A stretch of DNA of 64,000 nucleotides, taken from positions 79,783,421-79,847,420 of the forward strand of contig CM076189.1 of assembly GCA_038277395.1 (NCBI GenBank). Direction: 5' to 3'. The notes below the pieces were generated by a model. That model was not told the DNA's origin. It was given only the letters and a program-made list of their open reading frames with translations, and made no database searches. Positions 10,626 through 21,010 of this stretch are shown in pieces. Source of the stretch: Dryocosmus kuriphilus. Its lineage: Eukaryota > Arthropoda > Insecta > Hymenoptera > Cynipidae. The stretch's first letter is position 1. Each line of letters starts with the position of its first letter. A program made the position numbers and the translations under genes.

Positions 10626-10632
10626 TAACATA

Positions 10633-11953
10633 CGAAGTCTGTCCGAAAAGTATCCGGAGTACCTTCGTACCTTCACTCTGGTGTTATTCATCGTCATCTG
10701 GTAAGTAAGATCCTTCAAAATAGTCCTCAATTGATTGAACGTCCTGCTCCCAGCGATGTTTACACTTCCTGAAGCAGTCCTGGAAGGCAGTTTTCGAAAT
10801 AGCCTTTAGTGCAATCGTGGCATTTGCCTAGATCCTCACTATGTCGTCAAACCGGTGTCCTTTGAGTAAAGTTTTCAATTTTGGAAATAGCCGAACATCA
10901 CAGGGAGCTATATCGGGACTGTACGGTGGCTGCCGAAGCTGTACGAATTTGTGCTTTGTCAATTATTGCTGGACAAGGTTCGATGAATGCGCTGGTGCAT
11001 TATCGTGTTGAAGAAGCTAGACATCGTTTGAATAAAGCAGAGGCCGTCTTTTTCTAATTGCGTCAGCAATCTTTTCAGAAGTTCACAATAAAATTCTTTG
11101 TTGATTGTCTGACCTGTAGAAGCTTATTCATGGTGCATAACACCCTCATAATCGAAAAAACAATCAACTCCGACTTTGACGTGCTTTTTTCGGTCGTGAC
11201 TTGGATGGAAACTTCCGCTGTAAAGACCGTTGTTTTGTTTCGGAATCATACCCATAAACCTACGATTCATCACCAGTAATAGTCTTTTTGAGTACATTTT
11301 CATCATCAGAAATCATTTCCAAGTTGCCCTGAGCGACTTCAAAGCGAAGCTTTTTTTTCTGCTCTTCTGTGAGCAATCTTGGAATGAATTTTGAACACAT
11401 TCGAGTATTTCTTAGTTTCTCGGTTAAAATTTCGCAAACATTAGTTTTCGGAATTCAAAGATCATATTCTAGTTCGCGTACAGTCAGCCGGCGATCTTCT
11501 TTAATCGCAAGTCGCACACGGTAGATATTTTCTGGTGTTGTTGTGCTTGAAGAATGGCCGCAGCGCGAATGACTGTCAAGAGACTGTCGGCCATCTTTAA
11601 ACCGCTTTTTCACTCACTCATGTGTCTGGATTTCACCCATACAGTAATCTCCAAAGGCCTTTTGGGTAATTTCAACCGTTTCCGCACAAATGTTTTCAAG
11701 TTTAAAGGAAAACTTGATGCAAATTCGCTCTTCAACTCTTTCGGTAATTTTGAACAACAAACTAATCCACCGAAAGCAAAACAGACTCCGTACACAAATG
11801 CACGCTGTGTGCGATCTAAGGCGTCACGAAAAAACTGAGGCATCGAGGGAGCTCCTGAAGAGTTGCAGTTTACGACGGAACCCGGTAGAGGGCGCTCGAA
11901 CGTTTTGGTGTGGAGATTCAAAAGTATTCCGGATACTTTTCGGACTGACCTCG
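10633..11953 (-). mobile_element. mariner-like transposon, degraded
   Basis: About 1.32 kb with TA at both sides (10,631-10,632 and 11,954-11,955) and imperfect inverted repeats sharing GTCCGAAAAGTATCCGGA. It inserted into the Penelope-like element between its terminal repeat and RT. It is unrelated in sequence to the mariner at 6312 apart from family motifs, and much older. Confidence 0.85.
10684..11890 (-). pseudogene. mariner-like transposase, inactivated
   Basis: Family motifs occur in order on the minus strand: TPENIYRVRLAIKEDRRLTV, MCSKFIPRLLTEEQKKK, TGDESWVYGYDPETKQQS with the first catalytic Asp, and PPYSPDIAPCDVRLFPKLK with the third Asp. The C-terminus reads EDYFEGSYLPDDDE before a stop at 10,684. 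The N-terminal helix-turn-helix region (11,600-11,800) reads AFGDYCMGEIQTHE followed by a stop. Several other stops and frameshifts are present. Confidence 0.8.
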
Positions 11954-11955
11954 TA

Positions 11956-12135
11956 TATGTGAAGAAGGGGAAATAAATACAAATGATAGAAGTGTAAAGA
12001 TATTTAACCAAATTCAATAGAATAAAATTTGAAAATAACATAATTATAATATATACCTTACTAGAATATTTTTTGGTCATAAGAGTCAATGGCAAATAAT
12101 AATTTGTAAATCAATGACACTTCAGAGGAATATTG
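11956..12135 (-). repeat. LTR-like terminal repeat (pLTR), 5' copy
   Basis: Homologous along its length to 4045-4214 in the same orientation. It lies immediately next to the degraded mariner, so the boundary on that side was set by the mariner insertion. Confidence 0.75.
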
Positions 12136-12169
12136 TGGCTGCCATGACCGAAAAAATTACTACTCATCA
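12134..12169 (+). repeat. Terminal inverted repeat of Penelope-like element (right)
   Basis: Core CATGACCGAAAAAATTA, the inverted counterpart of 3901-3936, about 31 of 36 positions by eye. Confidence 0.6.
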
Positions 12170-12172
12170 CCT

Positions 12173-13430
12173 GTAATTGTAAACGTCCAAAGAAAGCTTG
12201 AAATTATATTTCACTGCTTAAACTGTGGAAATAGTTAAGAATCTCTTGAAATTCCTTGAAATCTTGTAAAATAACAGAAAATCTTTAAGTTCAATTAAAG
12301 TAACTTGAACTCACCTAAAGTATTTTGTAAGGCCTTAGAATATCTTAAAAATTGACCAAAAATGATTTCAAATCTCATCCTTTAAAGTCTCTTTGACATT
12401 CCTTCCAAATCTTGAAATTCATTCAAAAATGACCTCGCAGCTATTGAATATTCTGAGAATGTACTAAATTCTTTTATGATCCTCTAACATTAGCTAAAAT
12501 AAAGTTAATTCTTTTTAAAACTTCTCAAATTCCTTTAAAATTTTCTAGAATATTTAAGAATTTGTTGCTATATTCTTAGGTCTTTATAAGGTCGTATTAT
12601 ATTCTTTAAAATCAATTTAAATCTCTTAAAATCCTGTAAAGTATTTTAAAGCTCTTCAAAATCCGTTGCAATTCCTTCAAATGACCAAAACCCGTTTGAA
12701 ATCCCTTCAAAATTAAAAAAATATTTTTAAATTATAAATCACTTTGTCTACTTTAACATATTTTATAATACAGCAAAATCTCTTTAAAACTCTTAAAAGC
12801 CACTTAAAATCTCATAAAACTCTTCAAAGTTGAAACATCTGGACAATCCTGAAGCTCTGACAGATTGCTTCAAAATCCTGTAAAACTACTTAAAGTCTAC
12901 TTAAATCTTCTAAAATCTCTTCATATCTCTTTAGTGTGCTTCAAAATTCTTTAATAACTCTTTAAAACACCTAATATCCTTTGAAATAACTTAAAATTAG
13001 ACAGCATCGTTTGAAACTCCTTAAAATTTTTTAAAATATTCTAAAGCCCTTTAAAATCCCTTGAAATTCCTTAGCATCACTTGAAAACGCTTAAAATACC
13101 CTGAAAACTTTAAGGATATTTAAAAATGCTTTAGAATCCATTAAAATACTTTGAAATCGTTTGTGAGTAACCTCGAATTCTTAAAAATCATTTAGAATCT
13201 TTTCAAGTTCGTAAAACTCGCTTGAAGTGTGTTGAAATATTTTGAAATTTCTAAAAATCTTCTAAAATCAATTCCAATCCTTTAAATCCTACAAATCCTT
13301 TAAAATCATTTTAAGTATCCGGAAATACTATAAAATAATTTAAGATCCTATAGAATCACTCTCAACTTCTTGGAATAACTATAAGCCGCTGGAAATCCTA
13401 TGAAAAGTTAATGAATATTTAGAAATGTTT
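12173..13430. repeat. Degenerate CTTAAAATCC-type array
   Basis: No gene. The stretch is made of imperfect words such as CTTAAAATC, CTTGAAATCC and CTTTAAAAT at roughly 8-13 bp spacing, all in the same orientation. The same low-order repeat fills 23,080-25,340, 29,760-30,835, 33,116-33,340 and 49,657-52,315. Confidence 0.8.
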
Positions 13431-14701
13431 TGTTGTAGGCCACCAGGGCCAAGTTGAGAACGAAGGAAAACCGACACTGATCTAAATGTTTACCATTAAT
13501 ACCTTCTCTGGAAAGTTTTGAGTGAAGTACTTGGAAGATGAAGTGTCGACTTGCCGAAAACTCAAGCGACAAGTCTGCTCACCCCCGTGATTCATCCCCA
13601 CTTTTCGTGCTCTACCTAACTACCGGAATTTCCCAACAAACCCATGTTGCCGCCAGACTACGTACCGTTAGCTGGCTAAGCTTCTTACACCACGCTTTCT
13701 CATCTTTTCACGCGCACTCTCTCTCTTTCCTAAATGACCCTTCGTCTCTTTCTATTTTCTCTATCCTCTCTTTCCAGCGCGTCGGCAGCTGTAAGCGGGT
13801 CTCAACTGACTAATTAATTTTGTACTTTAGTCAATGGAGCTCCCACTTATCGCCGAAGAAAAAACAATAATATGAAAGTAACTAGCAGTTTACAGAGTTG
13901 ATTAAATTACACCTGGTTAAGATAGCTGAAAAGCTCCTTTCAACTAGCTAAATAAGTTCCGTTGAAGAAATCCGTTCTTTTTTAAATAAGCCATTCAAAC
14001 TCGTTAAATTCAAATTAATTCCAAATTTAAATAAGGTTTTCCTTTTCTTTTTTAATTTATAATTTGTACGAATGAATCATCTTCAGAGGATCCAATTACA
14101 CTCTCATTATGTTTTCCCTTATTAACAGTTAAAAATAATTCTTTCGCGATATTTCGGGAAAATTACAAAATTAAAATATAATATTTCGAATCACTAAAAT
14201 AATATTTTCGTGAGTCAGTTTTGAGTCGGAACAAATGTGTTGTGATTAAGTATTTAATTAATTAGGACACCACCATGTTGGCGAAAATTTTAGAAATTAA
14301 GTAACAATCGATATATGTCAGTATAAACTTAAGTTATACTCACATTTATCGAAATTAAGCTAAATATAAGTAAGCTAAGTTTTCTTATTTTCCTAGATAA
14401 ACAATTTAGATAATTTACTTCTGTTTTTACTTTTATACTATAAGATTTAATTGTTTATGTATTTTTATTTGTTAATGATATCAGTTTAGATAGATTGTAA
14501 ATAATTGGAAATAGGAAAAGTAGTTCTAATAGATCCAGACGCATGCCGTTTACGGTAAATTAAATCTAATTAGTACTTATCTTACCATTTAAGTTTCACC
14601 AAAGTCGGTAAATAATTTCCATTTTTAATTATTAGTTATAGGTTTCTCAACTTTTCATAGTTTTAAGCGAAACACGGCCGCTGACGAGCGAGCGCTCGGG
14701 T

Positions 14702-14703
<2 letters not shown>
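13431..14703. other. No gene; pyrimidine-rich island then AT-rich DNA
   Basis: At 13,435-13,830 base composition shifts to C/T-rich and more GC-rich than its surroundings, starting TGTTGTAGGCCACCAGGGCC. A TGT start would suit an LTR, and a BEL/Pao integrase lies downstream, so this may be its 5' LTR. I found no matching 3' copy, so this stays a guess. From 13,830 to 14,660 I see nothing but AT-rich sequence. At 14,660-14,700 a GC-rich GACGAGCGAGCGCTCG palindromic stretch abuts the LINE tail. Confidence 0.35.

Positions 14704-14737
<34 letters not shown>
14704..14737 (-). other. Poly(A) tail of minus-strand LINE
   Basis: 34 consecutive T on the plus strand, directly 3' of the minus-strand LINE. 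Confidence 0.8.
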
Positions 14738-14738
<1 letters not shown>

Positions 14739-15089
14739 TAAGAGGAGGTGGAAATCCTTTTGGCGGACTAAGTGTGGGACTCGGCCTAGAAAATGCGGCC
14801 CCTACCCACTAAAACCACCTCCTCTTTGCTGCCAACCCAAGACCCGGTATCCGCTTTCGCATTACTTCAGTGTCATGGGTTATCGGCCTCCTACGCCGTG
14901 CCTCGGCGTCCTCCTATGCTCCTCCATTTATTAAATGCTTCTCGGTTCTTCCCTGATGTTTCGCGTCATCCTTAGTAGAGCAGCCGTAGTTGCATCTCGG
15001 GATGTCGGCCTTCGATATCAGGGAATTCTTCCCTTCATTCCTTGGTTCTCAAGGGCGCTCACCACCGAATCTCGGATTCCTCCTGTTCT

Positions 15090-17157
15090 CTACAGTGCAA
15101 TTGCCCTCTGTCGTTCCTCCAATTTCTTATTTCTGAGTATGGACTCTATAAAGGACGCAACCGCATCCCAAATCGCTTCAGTTTCCAGCATCAGCGAGAC
15201 GATGTTGTCGGGTGAAATCTGCTTTTTAACGCTGGTCTCTAGTGTGAGTCTAGGTCCCGCCCATCTATCACATTCAAAAAACGTGTGCTCAGCGTCATCC
15301 ACCTTGCTTGGGCAGTAGGAGCAGAGCGAACTGCTTATTATGCTCATCGTATTGAGATACGCGTAGAAATGCCCGTGACCAGAGAAGAATTGGGTTAGGT
15401 AAAAATTTACTTCGCCGTGTTTCCTGTTGTTCCATTTCTCCACGTCGCTTATCAGTTTCGCTGTCCGCCTACCCTTGGTTTCACCCTGCCACCTCTTTGC
15501 CAGTCTTCAAATGTCAAGGCTCTCTACTCGGCTTTAACACCCTTCCTGTCAAGCTCCGGTGCCCTAGTTCGATCATAGATCCTCTTGCGTTCTTTTGCCA
15601 GGAGGTCTATGGGAACTACGCCAGCGATAACCAGCGCTCCCGCCGCGGAAACAGTACGGTATGCACTACTGATGCGCAGTGCACATCTTCGTTGTACGGC
15701 TGTCATTCTACGTGCATACTTCCTAACGTTTAGCGCGCTTGCCCACACCTCTGCTCCATATAGCAGGATGGACTATGTTACCGACATCAGGATCCTCCTT
15801 TTGAGAGCTCTAGGCCCATTCAAGTTTGGGAGCAGCCTCGAAAGAGCAGCGCACAACATTGCCGCTTTATCCGCGGTGTCCCTAATATGGGACCAGTGCC
15901 TCACATTTTCGTCAATTTTCTCGCCAAGATATACAATCTCTCTCTTGGCGACGACTTCCTCCTGGGCGATTACCAGCCTAAGTGGTTCTTTGAGTTTCCT
16001 CTGACGTGTGAGGACGACTACCTCTGTCTTGGTGGGAGCCAGTTGCAGGCCATGATCGTCCAGCCACTTTTTGATGAGTCTGATAATCCATTCCACCCTA
16101 AATGTCGCTTGCTCCTCATTTCGAGCGCATACAACCGCTGCAATATCGTCTGCGAAGCCAATTAATTTCACCCAATTTGGTAGTTCGATACGTAATACCC
16201 CATCATACATGATGTTCTAGAGATCAAGCCCAAGCACCGATCCCTCGGCCACTCCTGCAGTGACCTTCCTACACCGCGTATCTTCTGTGGTCTCATACTG
16301 AAGCTCTCTATTATGTAGGTAGTTATCAATGACTCGACGTAGATAGTCTGGTATCTTAAACTGGTGTTCCAATGCGTCAAGAATTTCTACCCATCTCGCA
16401 GAGTTAAAGGCATTCCTTACGTCCAGAGTAACCAGTACGCACATTTCCCTTGTTCTATGATTACCCTGTCATGCCTTGTGTGCCTCGTTAACCGCCTCGT
16501 TGATAGCATCCACCGTTGAGCGTTTAGTGCAAAAGCCATACTGGTTGTTTGCCAGACCCCCAGCATCCTCGATTGCCGTACGCAATCTCGCACGTATCAT
16601 TTTTTCAAAGACCTTGCCAACAGTGTCGAGCATACAAAGAGGTCTGAAGGAGGACGAAGTTATAGGGGGGCCTTTACCCTTATCCAACAGGACCAGTCTT
16701 TGCCTCTTCCACCTCTGTCCAAAAACCCCCGCTTGGAGGCACGCGTTAAACACATCCAACAGAAGCTGCGGCCTATGCAGCGTAATTGCCTACCGCTTGG
16801 CTGCGACTCCTTTGCCGCGTCTCGGGCAATCAGCGGGTTCGCTGCTGCTCTTGCTGCCACGAGATCTCCGTGCGGTGGCTGCCGAGAGAAATAGCGTAGG
16901 CAGTAAGCAACAGTTTGTAAAAGGACTATTCGGGAGGCAGTTGCGTGAGCGCTGTTTCTCCCTAACTGAATAAAGGCACTTTGTATCCAGCCTAACGAGT
17001 CTTGTTTAAAGAGTTCCCGCATCAGAATCCAGCTTTCCAACGCCGCGTCGAAATCGCGTCCGGTCCTGGTACAACGGATTTTGTTTCTCGCTGCTCTCTT
17101 TCGGTTTTCATGACAGTTTCCGTTTCCTTCCTTGTTGCCTTTTGGACCGCTTCGCAT
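15090..17157 (-). pseudogene. R1/LOA-like ORF2: reverse transcriptase and C-terminal zinc motif, broken
   Basis: Reading from 16,760 leftward: VLLDKGKGPPITSSSFRPL, GGLANNQYGFCTKRSTVDAI, then VTLDVRNAFNSARWVEIL with the first catalytic Asp. Next are GVAEGSVLG (motif B, normally GVPQGSVLGP), then WVKLIGFADDIAAVV with the FADD box (about 16,150). The thumb follows, then RRCALRISSAYRTVSAAGAL, and the C-terminus has CSYCPSKVDDAEHTFFEC, a CCHC-like motif of R1/I-group LINEs. Frame changes near 16,460, 16,210, 15,770, 15,520 and 15,440 break the ORF. No endonuclease is recognised, so the 5' part may be missing or too diverged. Confidence 0.75.
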
Positions 17158-17622
17158 CGTACCGCAACGGAATGGTTCTCCGCGATTTTCCTTCTTCTCT
17201 TTCCCTGTTTACGTGCGGTAGATTTTCCCTTCTTTTCTCTTCGTGTTTCTTTTTAATCGCGTCTCGTTGATGGGTCCGCGAGAGTAGGAGCTTTAAGGTA
17301 CTTCGCGTCCACGAGGCGAGCCCGAACGTGTTGGCCCTCTGGTCGTAGAGTGGGTTCCTTTAGCGAAAGGCACGAGGTTGGCCCGCACGTGTTAGGCCGC
17401 GTGCCCACTAGAAGAATTCCGTGTTTCACGCTCTCTCGAGTCTCAAACGGGATATGTAACCGCTGGGTCGTTTCTTCGTGTCTGTTCCAAACAAACATCG
17501 TTCATGACCATTGTTAAGAGATCGGCGCGGCCATACCAGCGAACTTGTCATTTTCGGGCACGCCCGACTACCGAGTAGAGGGCTCGTCGAAGTATTGGGA
17601 ATTCGTGTCACGAGTTCAATCA

Positions 17623-18057
17623 CTAAGGGTACAAATCTGAGGCACCGAGCATTTTTACCGAAGGTGATTGGTGTCTTTTAGGAATTCGCCGGGGAAACAA
17701 CGGTACGCGGGATTCACGTACGATCTTTCCTTGAGGGTATCCACGTTCATCATCAAACCACGCTACGTCTTCCCCCCCGCCTGCTTGTTGCGCGAAACTG
17801 AGTTCCTCGGAGGATTTTCGCATAACTTGTCGATAGAGATACATTTTTTGGACTCGCCGTCGCGCCAGTGGGGACTGCGAGTGCCGCCTAGCACACCGCT
17901 GCCTCCCGCGGAAAAGCTGCTCCACGGTTGTACTACTCCTCGCGCTGTTGAGCAGTTCGGGTGCAATCGCCGGAACCTTCAACACATCGCAATACAATAT
18001 CATGCCTTGGACAAAGGCCTCAAGCATCTCATTTTCAGTTTGATTCGAAACATCCAA
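17623..18057 (-). CDS. Unrecognised 144-codon ORF, possibly LINE ORF1 remnant
   Basis: GC-rich ORF with no domain that I recognise. It is Arg- and Ser-rich. The N-terminal 10 residues or so overlap BEL/Pao sequence in the opposite sense, so the annotated start is probably accidental. It may be part of the 5' region of the LINE at 14,704-18,030. Confidence 0.25.
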   Translation of the reverse strand: MDVSNQTENEMLEAFVQGMILYCDVLKVPAIAPELLNSARSSTTVEQLFRGRQRCARRHSQSPLARRRVQKMYLYRQVMRKSSEELSFAQQAGGGEDVAWFDDERGYPQGKIVRESRVPLFPRRIPKRHQSPSVKMLGASDLYP

Positions 18058-18925
18058 TTATTTTGCCAAAGGAGTCTTCATTTAATCAACTTCTTATATC
18101 TGATGCTCATCAGCGTACACTGTATGGAGGTTCACTAAAAATATGAAAAAGACGTGCCGCTCGTACTTATAAAGCTAACTCAACTTTGTTCGTTTTCCAT
18201 GCAACTTCGGCAATACATCTAGAGCTAGTAACATAATATGCAGCAGATGCCCATATCGCAGCCTTCGAGCGGTGCGCTACAAGACGAGGCATTTGTTCTA
18301 CTCACTGTAGTGATCATGGAACAAATCTAAGGGTGGCTGATGTGCAACTCAGGGCATTGTATTCAAAAGTTACCAGCAGAACTCTGTAAACTGTCATCTC
18401 TCTTGGCGAAAGATGGAAAGTAATGTTTGTTCAAACCATCTGCCTCTCGTCATTTGGAAGAAAAGTGGGAGGCTCGGGTTGAATCAGTCAAATTCCATCT
18501 TAAACGTGTATTTGGAGAACATCTTCTCTTTTATGAGAAGATGAGTACACTTCTTTCACAGGTGGAAGCTGTTCTTAGTTCAAGGCTGCTCAGGCTAATC
18601 ACGGAGGATCCAGTTCATCTTAGAGCTTTTATTCCTGGGGACTTTCTGTTTGGAGGCCCGCTAACTTCGATTCCTGGGCCTTCCCTTGTATATGTCTAGG
18701 TGCAACGGCTTTCACGTTGGCAGCTCTTGCGGCAAATGCTGGACAATTTTGGGACATGATGGTCCAAAGAGTGTCCACAATACTACTAGGAGCTATACAA
18801 ATACAAACAGCTGAAGCCTTCATTGCAGAATTGTTGAGCGGTATCCACCTGCGAAATGGTTTTTGGGGCGCATTCTTGAGGTTCTTCCAGCCAAGGATGG
18901 ACATATACGAGTATTAAATATAAAA
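18030..18925 (+). pseudogene. BEL/Pao integrase region, broken
   Basis: Plus-strand remnants in BEL/Pao order: FDSKHPIILPKESSFNQLL then AHQRTLYGG (zinc-binding H2C2 start), ATSAIHLELVT (core), ARRGICSTHCSDHGTNL with the second core Asp, then HLEEKWEARVESVKFHLKRV around the Glu (18,450). Further C-terminal pieces are PGDFLFGGPLT and LPAKDGHIRVLNIKT (about 18,880-18,920). Frameshifts and stops lie between most blocks. The earlier Gag, protease, RT and RNase H parts are not seen, and the LINE at 14,704-18,030 ends exactly where integrase coding begins. Confidence 0.8.
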
Positions 18926-19590
18926 ACTCAGATTTCGACATATAAAAGACCTATAACAAAATTTTATCCTCTACCGGTTTTGTAAACATTATCTAAAATT
19001 TCTCTTTATATGAATATAAAGAAGTCGGTCGGAAGTGTTCAACTTAAATAGAATTATATCCTTTCTCTTTTTATATGAACTTAGCTATGTTTCTACAAAG
19101 AATTATTTGTAAACACCAGGCATTGTCTTTGGTTCCTCTCTACGTAGGTCTCGACCAGCATATTGTCGTTTTGGGGGGAATTCTTGCGTTTGGGACCTCT
19201 CAGGTCAGTGCTTGGTCGACCCTTGATTAAAAGACGCAATCAATGTCTCTCCCTGAGTTTGGAACCAGAATTTTGGCTTTGGAGAAACATTCATTTGAGA
19301 TTGTAAATGTGCTTAACTTTACTGAGACTGCAAATTTGCATAACTATACTGAGATTTTAAATTTGCTTAACTTTACTGAGATTGCAAATGTGCATTGTAT
19401 CTGTTGAAATATCACATGTGATTAATTTCCATTAACATAGGGAAGAGTGCTTTGTTCATTATTGAGAGTGCGAAATGTATTCGATAATGGGAATTGTGTT
19501 GAACAATAAAGTGATTATGAAAGTAGAATTGCTATATTTAATTTCGATCACCAACCAGCTGCCCGTACGTGTCCCACTTAACATAATTGT
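18926..19590 (+). other. 3' flank of BEL/Pao remnant, possible LTR
   Basis: No gene. It follows the integrase stop and contains a 27-bp tandem repeat and an AATAAAG near 19,505. It ends near ACTTAACA. A partial 3' LTR is likely, but I cannot pair it with a 5' copy. Confidence 0.4.
19296..19401. repeat. 27-bp tandem repeat, about 3.9 copies
   Basis: Units of the form TGAGATTG.AAAT.TGC followed by TTAACTTTAC, starting at 19,296, 19,323, 19,350 and 19,377. Confidence 0.85.
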
Positions 19591-20370
19591 TAGTAAAATC
19601 ATACTAAAATCATTTTAAAATTTATTTATTTCTTAAAAATCATTAAAAATCTCTTAAGTTGCCTCAAAAGTGCTTAGAATTCTTTAAAATCATTTAAAGT
19701 TTTTTTAGAGTTCTTAAAATTCCTTGAAAACTCCGTTCACAATGATGTTTTTCTTGAATATATAACTATTTGACTACTAAATATTAACACTTATCCATAA
19801 ATCCTCGTTCCGCAGTTGTTAGCAAAATAACTGAAAAATCTATAAGTCCTTGAAAATATTTGGAGATCTTTAAAGCCACCAAAATCCTGAAAATACACGG
19901 AAATTCAAGGAAACAATTTAGAATCCTGAATTAATCTAAAATCCCTGTGTTTTATTCTTAAATCCAAGAAGCTGTAGTTGTCAAGGAAAGGAGAAAAATT
20001 ATATTTTAATACATATACATTATATATCTTGTCTTGTATTTATAAACTAAAAATTCAATGAAATCGGTATGAAAAATTGACGAAACTTATAAAAATGAAA
20101 ACTTTCACCGAAATAGTTATTAGTGTATTGCAGATGAAATCCTATGCATATGATTAAACAAAATTTCGTTTATATATATTGCAGACAATTAATTGTAATA
20201 AATCTATGTATTTTCTTATTCTAAGCACGATAATAACATCAAGAAGTTCTTGTGTGTTCCACAAAATTTAAATTCGAGCTTTTAAGATCCAAGAATAAGA
20301 AAATTACCATTCAGACATAAAGTCTGAAGTCTTTAGGGATGTATCCCTCGCCATTTAGCTTAATATATAC
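19591..20370. repeat. 3'-flanking block of repeated gene unit, copy A
   Basis: No gene. It contains scattered CTTAAAATC-type words. It matches 38,800-39,240 (shared TTATTAGTGTATT-like and CCTGAAAATACA stretches) and, partly, 37,040-37,140. I take it as the left edge of the repeated unit. Confidence 0.55.
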
Positions 20371-20376
20371 TTTATT
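20371..20376 (-). promoter_or_regulatory. Polyadenylation signal AATAAA
   Basis: TTTATT on the plus strand is AATAAA on the minus strand, 25 bases beyond the stop codon of the exon ending at 20,401. Confidence 0.6.
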
Positions 20377-20400
20377 AAATTTACACTTTGAATTTAGTTA

Positions 20401-20873
20401 TTAACGATATAGATGCTGTAGAGAATCGTGATTTCCAGGAACAAATGAAAACATGCCTCTGATAACGTAGCGGGAGTCTGCTGGAGCGGCGGCAATTTCT
20501 TCTGGTGTCATACCTTTAAAATTGCCGTCATCCATTTGTATTTTCATCCGCTTTCCGTGGGAATTATATATTCCATTAAGAAACTCCATATTCTCCACTG
20601 TTGCGAAAACTTCACCATTGCTTGTTGATAATACAATATATACTTGTTTATTCATACACGGATAATGTCTTCCTACTCTCTTTCTAATACTTTTATTATC
20701 AGGAAAAATATATCTTCGAAATTCGAATAACCTGTGGGGATCTGAGGCGGGAATAAGCCGAGTGTATCCAGGGTGTCCCAGTCTGTGAGATGGAGGAAGC
20801 TCGGCTGGAGGAGACCTGGACCTTTCGCGAAGACCAGACGTGACCGATGGATTTGAACAGGTGACAGGAGAAT
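20401..20873 (-). CDS. 3' terminal exon of unrecognised repeated gene, copy A
   Basis: An open frame of about 157 codons after a TTCTTTCAG acceptor at 20,874, ending in TAA. It starts SPVTCSNPSV. It then has an Arg/Ser/Pro-rich stretch and a conserved block: FEFRRYIFPDNKSIRKRVG, then VLSTSNGEVFATVENMEFL, then GIYNSHGKRMKIQ. The C-terminus ends NHDSLQHLYR. No family is recognised. The coding reading is supported by the paralogue at 39,240-39,622, where the same frame is open and amino acids are kept despite many base changes. The acceptor also occurs in copies B (26,829) and C (39,622). The phase fits joining to the exon at 22,321-22,404. A start codon for the gene was not found. Confidence 0.55.
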
Positions 20874-20914
20874 CTGAAAGAAGAACTAGAGTAACCACCT
20901 TTTGGTGTACATAC

Positions 20915-21010
20915 TTTAATGCATATCATGAGCTCCTCCTACTCCTCCTCTTCATCCTCCTCCTCCTCACTCTCTCCATCAACCTACTCACTTGAAGCAA
21001 ACACAGATAA
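20915..21010 (-). other. Acidic exon-like segment, copy A
   Basis: On the minus strand one frame encodes a Glu/Asp run (ESEEEEDEEEE) interrupted by stop codons. Equivalent segments lie at 26,890-27,010 (copy B, open, with KLGDRVGKVKAL after the acidic run) and 39,700-39,800 (copy C, open, with ILGDSVGKIK). The segment lies next to the acceptor of the terminal exon. The phase does not fit a simple join to that exon, so its place in the transcript is unresolved. Confidence 0.35.

Larger units (their letters stand above)
3901..12172 (-). mobile_element. Penelope-like retroelement, nested and degraded
   Basis: Read on the minus strand the order is: inverted terminus (12,169-12,134), terminal repeat (12,135-11,956), reverse transcriptase (10,625-9734), linker (9734-9590), GIY-YIG endonuclease (4790-4505), second terminal repeat (4214-4045), opposite terminus (3936-3901). 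An RTE LINE at about 4790-9572 separates RT from endonuclease, and a mariner at 10,633-11,953 replaces or separates the RT N-terminus. Without these insertions the element is about 2.2 kb. The RT plus GIY-YIG pairing and the LTR-like direct repeats are the hallmark of Penelope-like elements. All coding parts are frameshifted. Confidence 0.8.
14704..18030 (-). mobile_element. R1/LOA-like non-LTR retrotransposon, degraded
   Basis: Minus-strand LINE. The T-run at 14,704-14,737 is its poly(A) tail, and coding runs from there up to at least 17,150. The upper border is placed at about 18,030 because BEL/Pao integrase coding starts there on the plus strand. GC content is clearly higher than in flanking DNA. 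Between 17,160 and 18,030 I recognise no conserved domain, and this part may be ORF1 and leader. The clade call rests on RT similarity and the C-terminal Cys/His motif and is tentative. Confidence 0.7.

Noticed and set aside
15585..16165. Plus-strand ORFs across the R1/LOA-like RT
   Set aside because: They lie opposite clear RT motifs (FADD box, thumb) on the minus strand.
17668..18138. 156-codon plus-strand ORF
   Set aside because: Only its last 40 or so codons lie in the BEL/Pao integrase region, and in the wrong frame. The rest shows no similarity.
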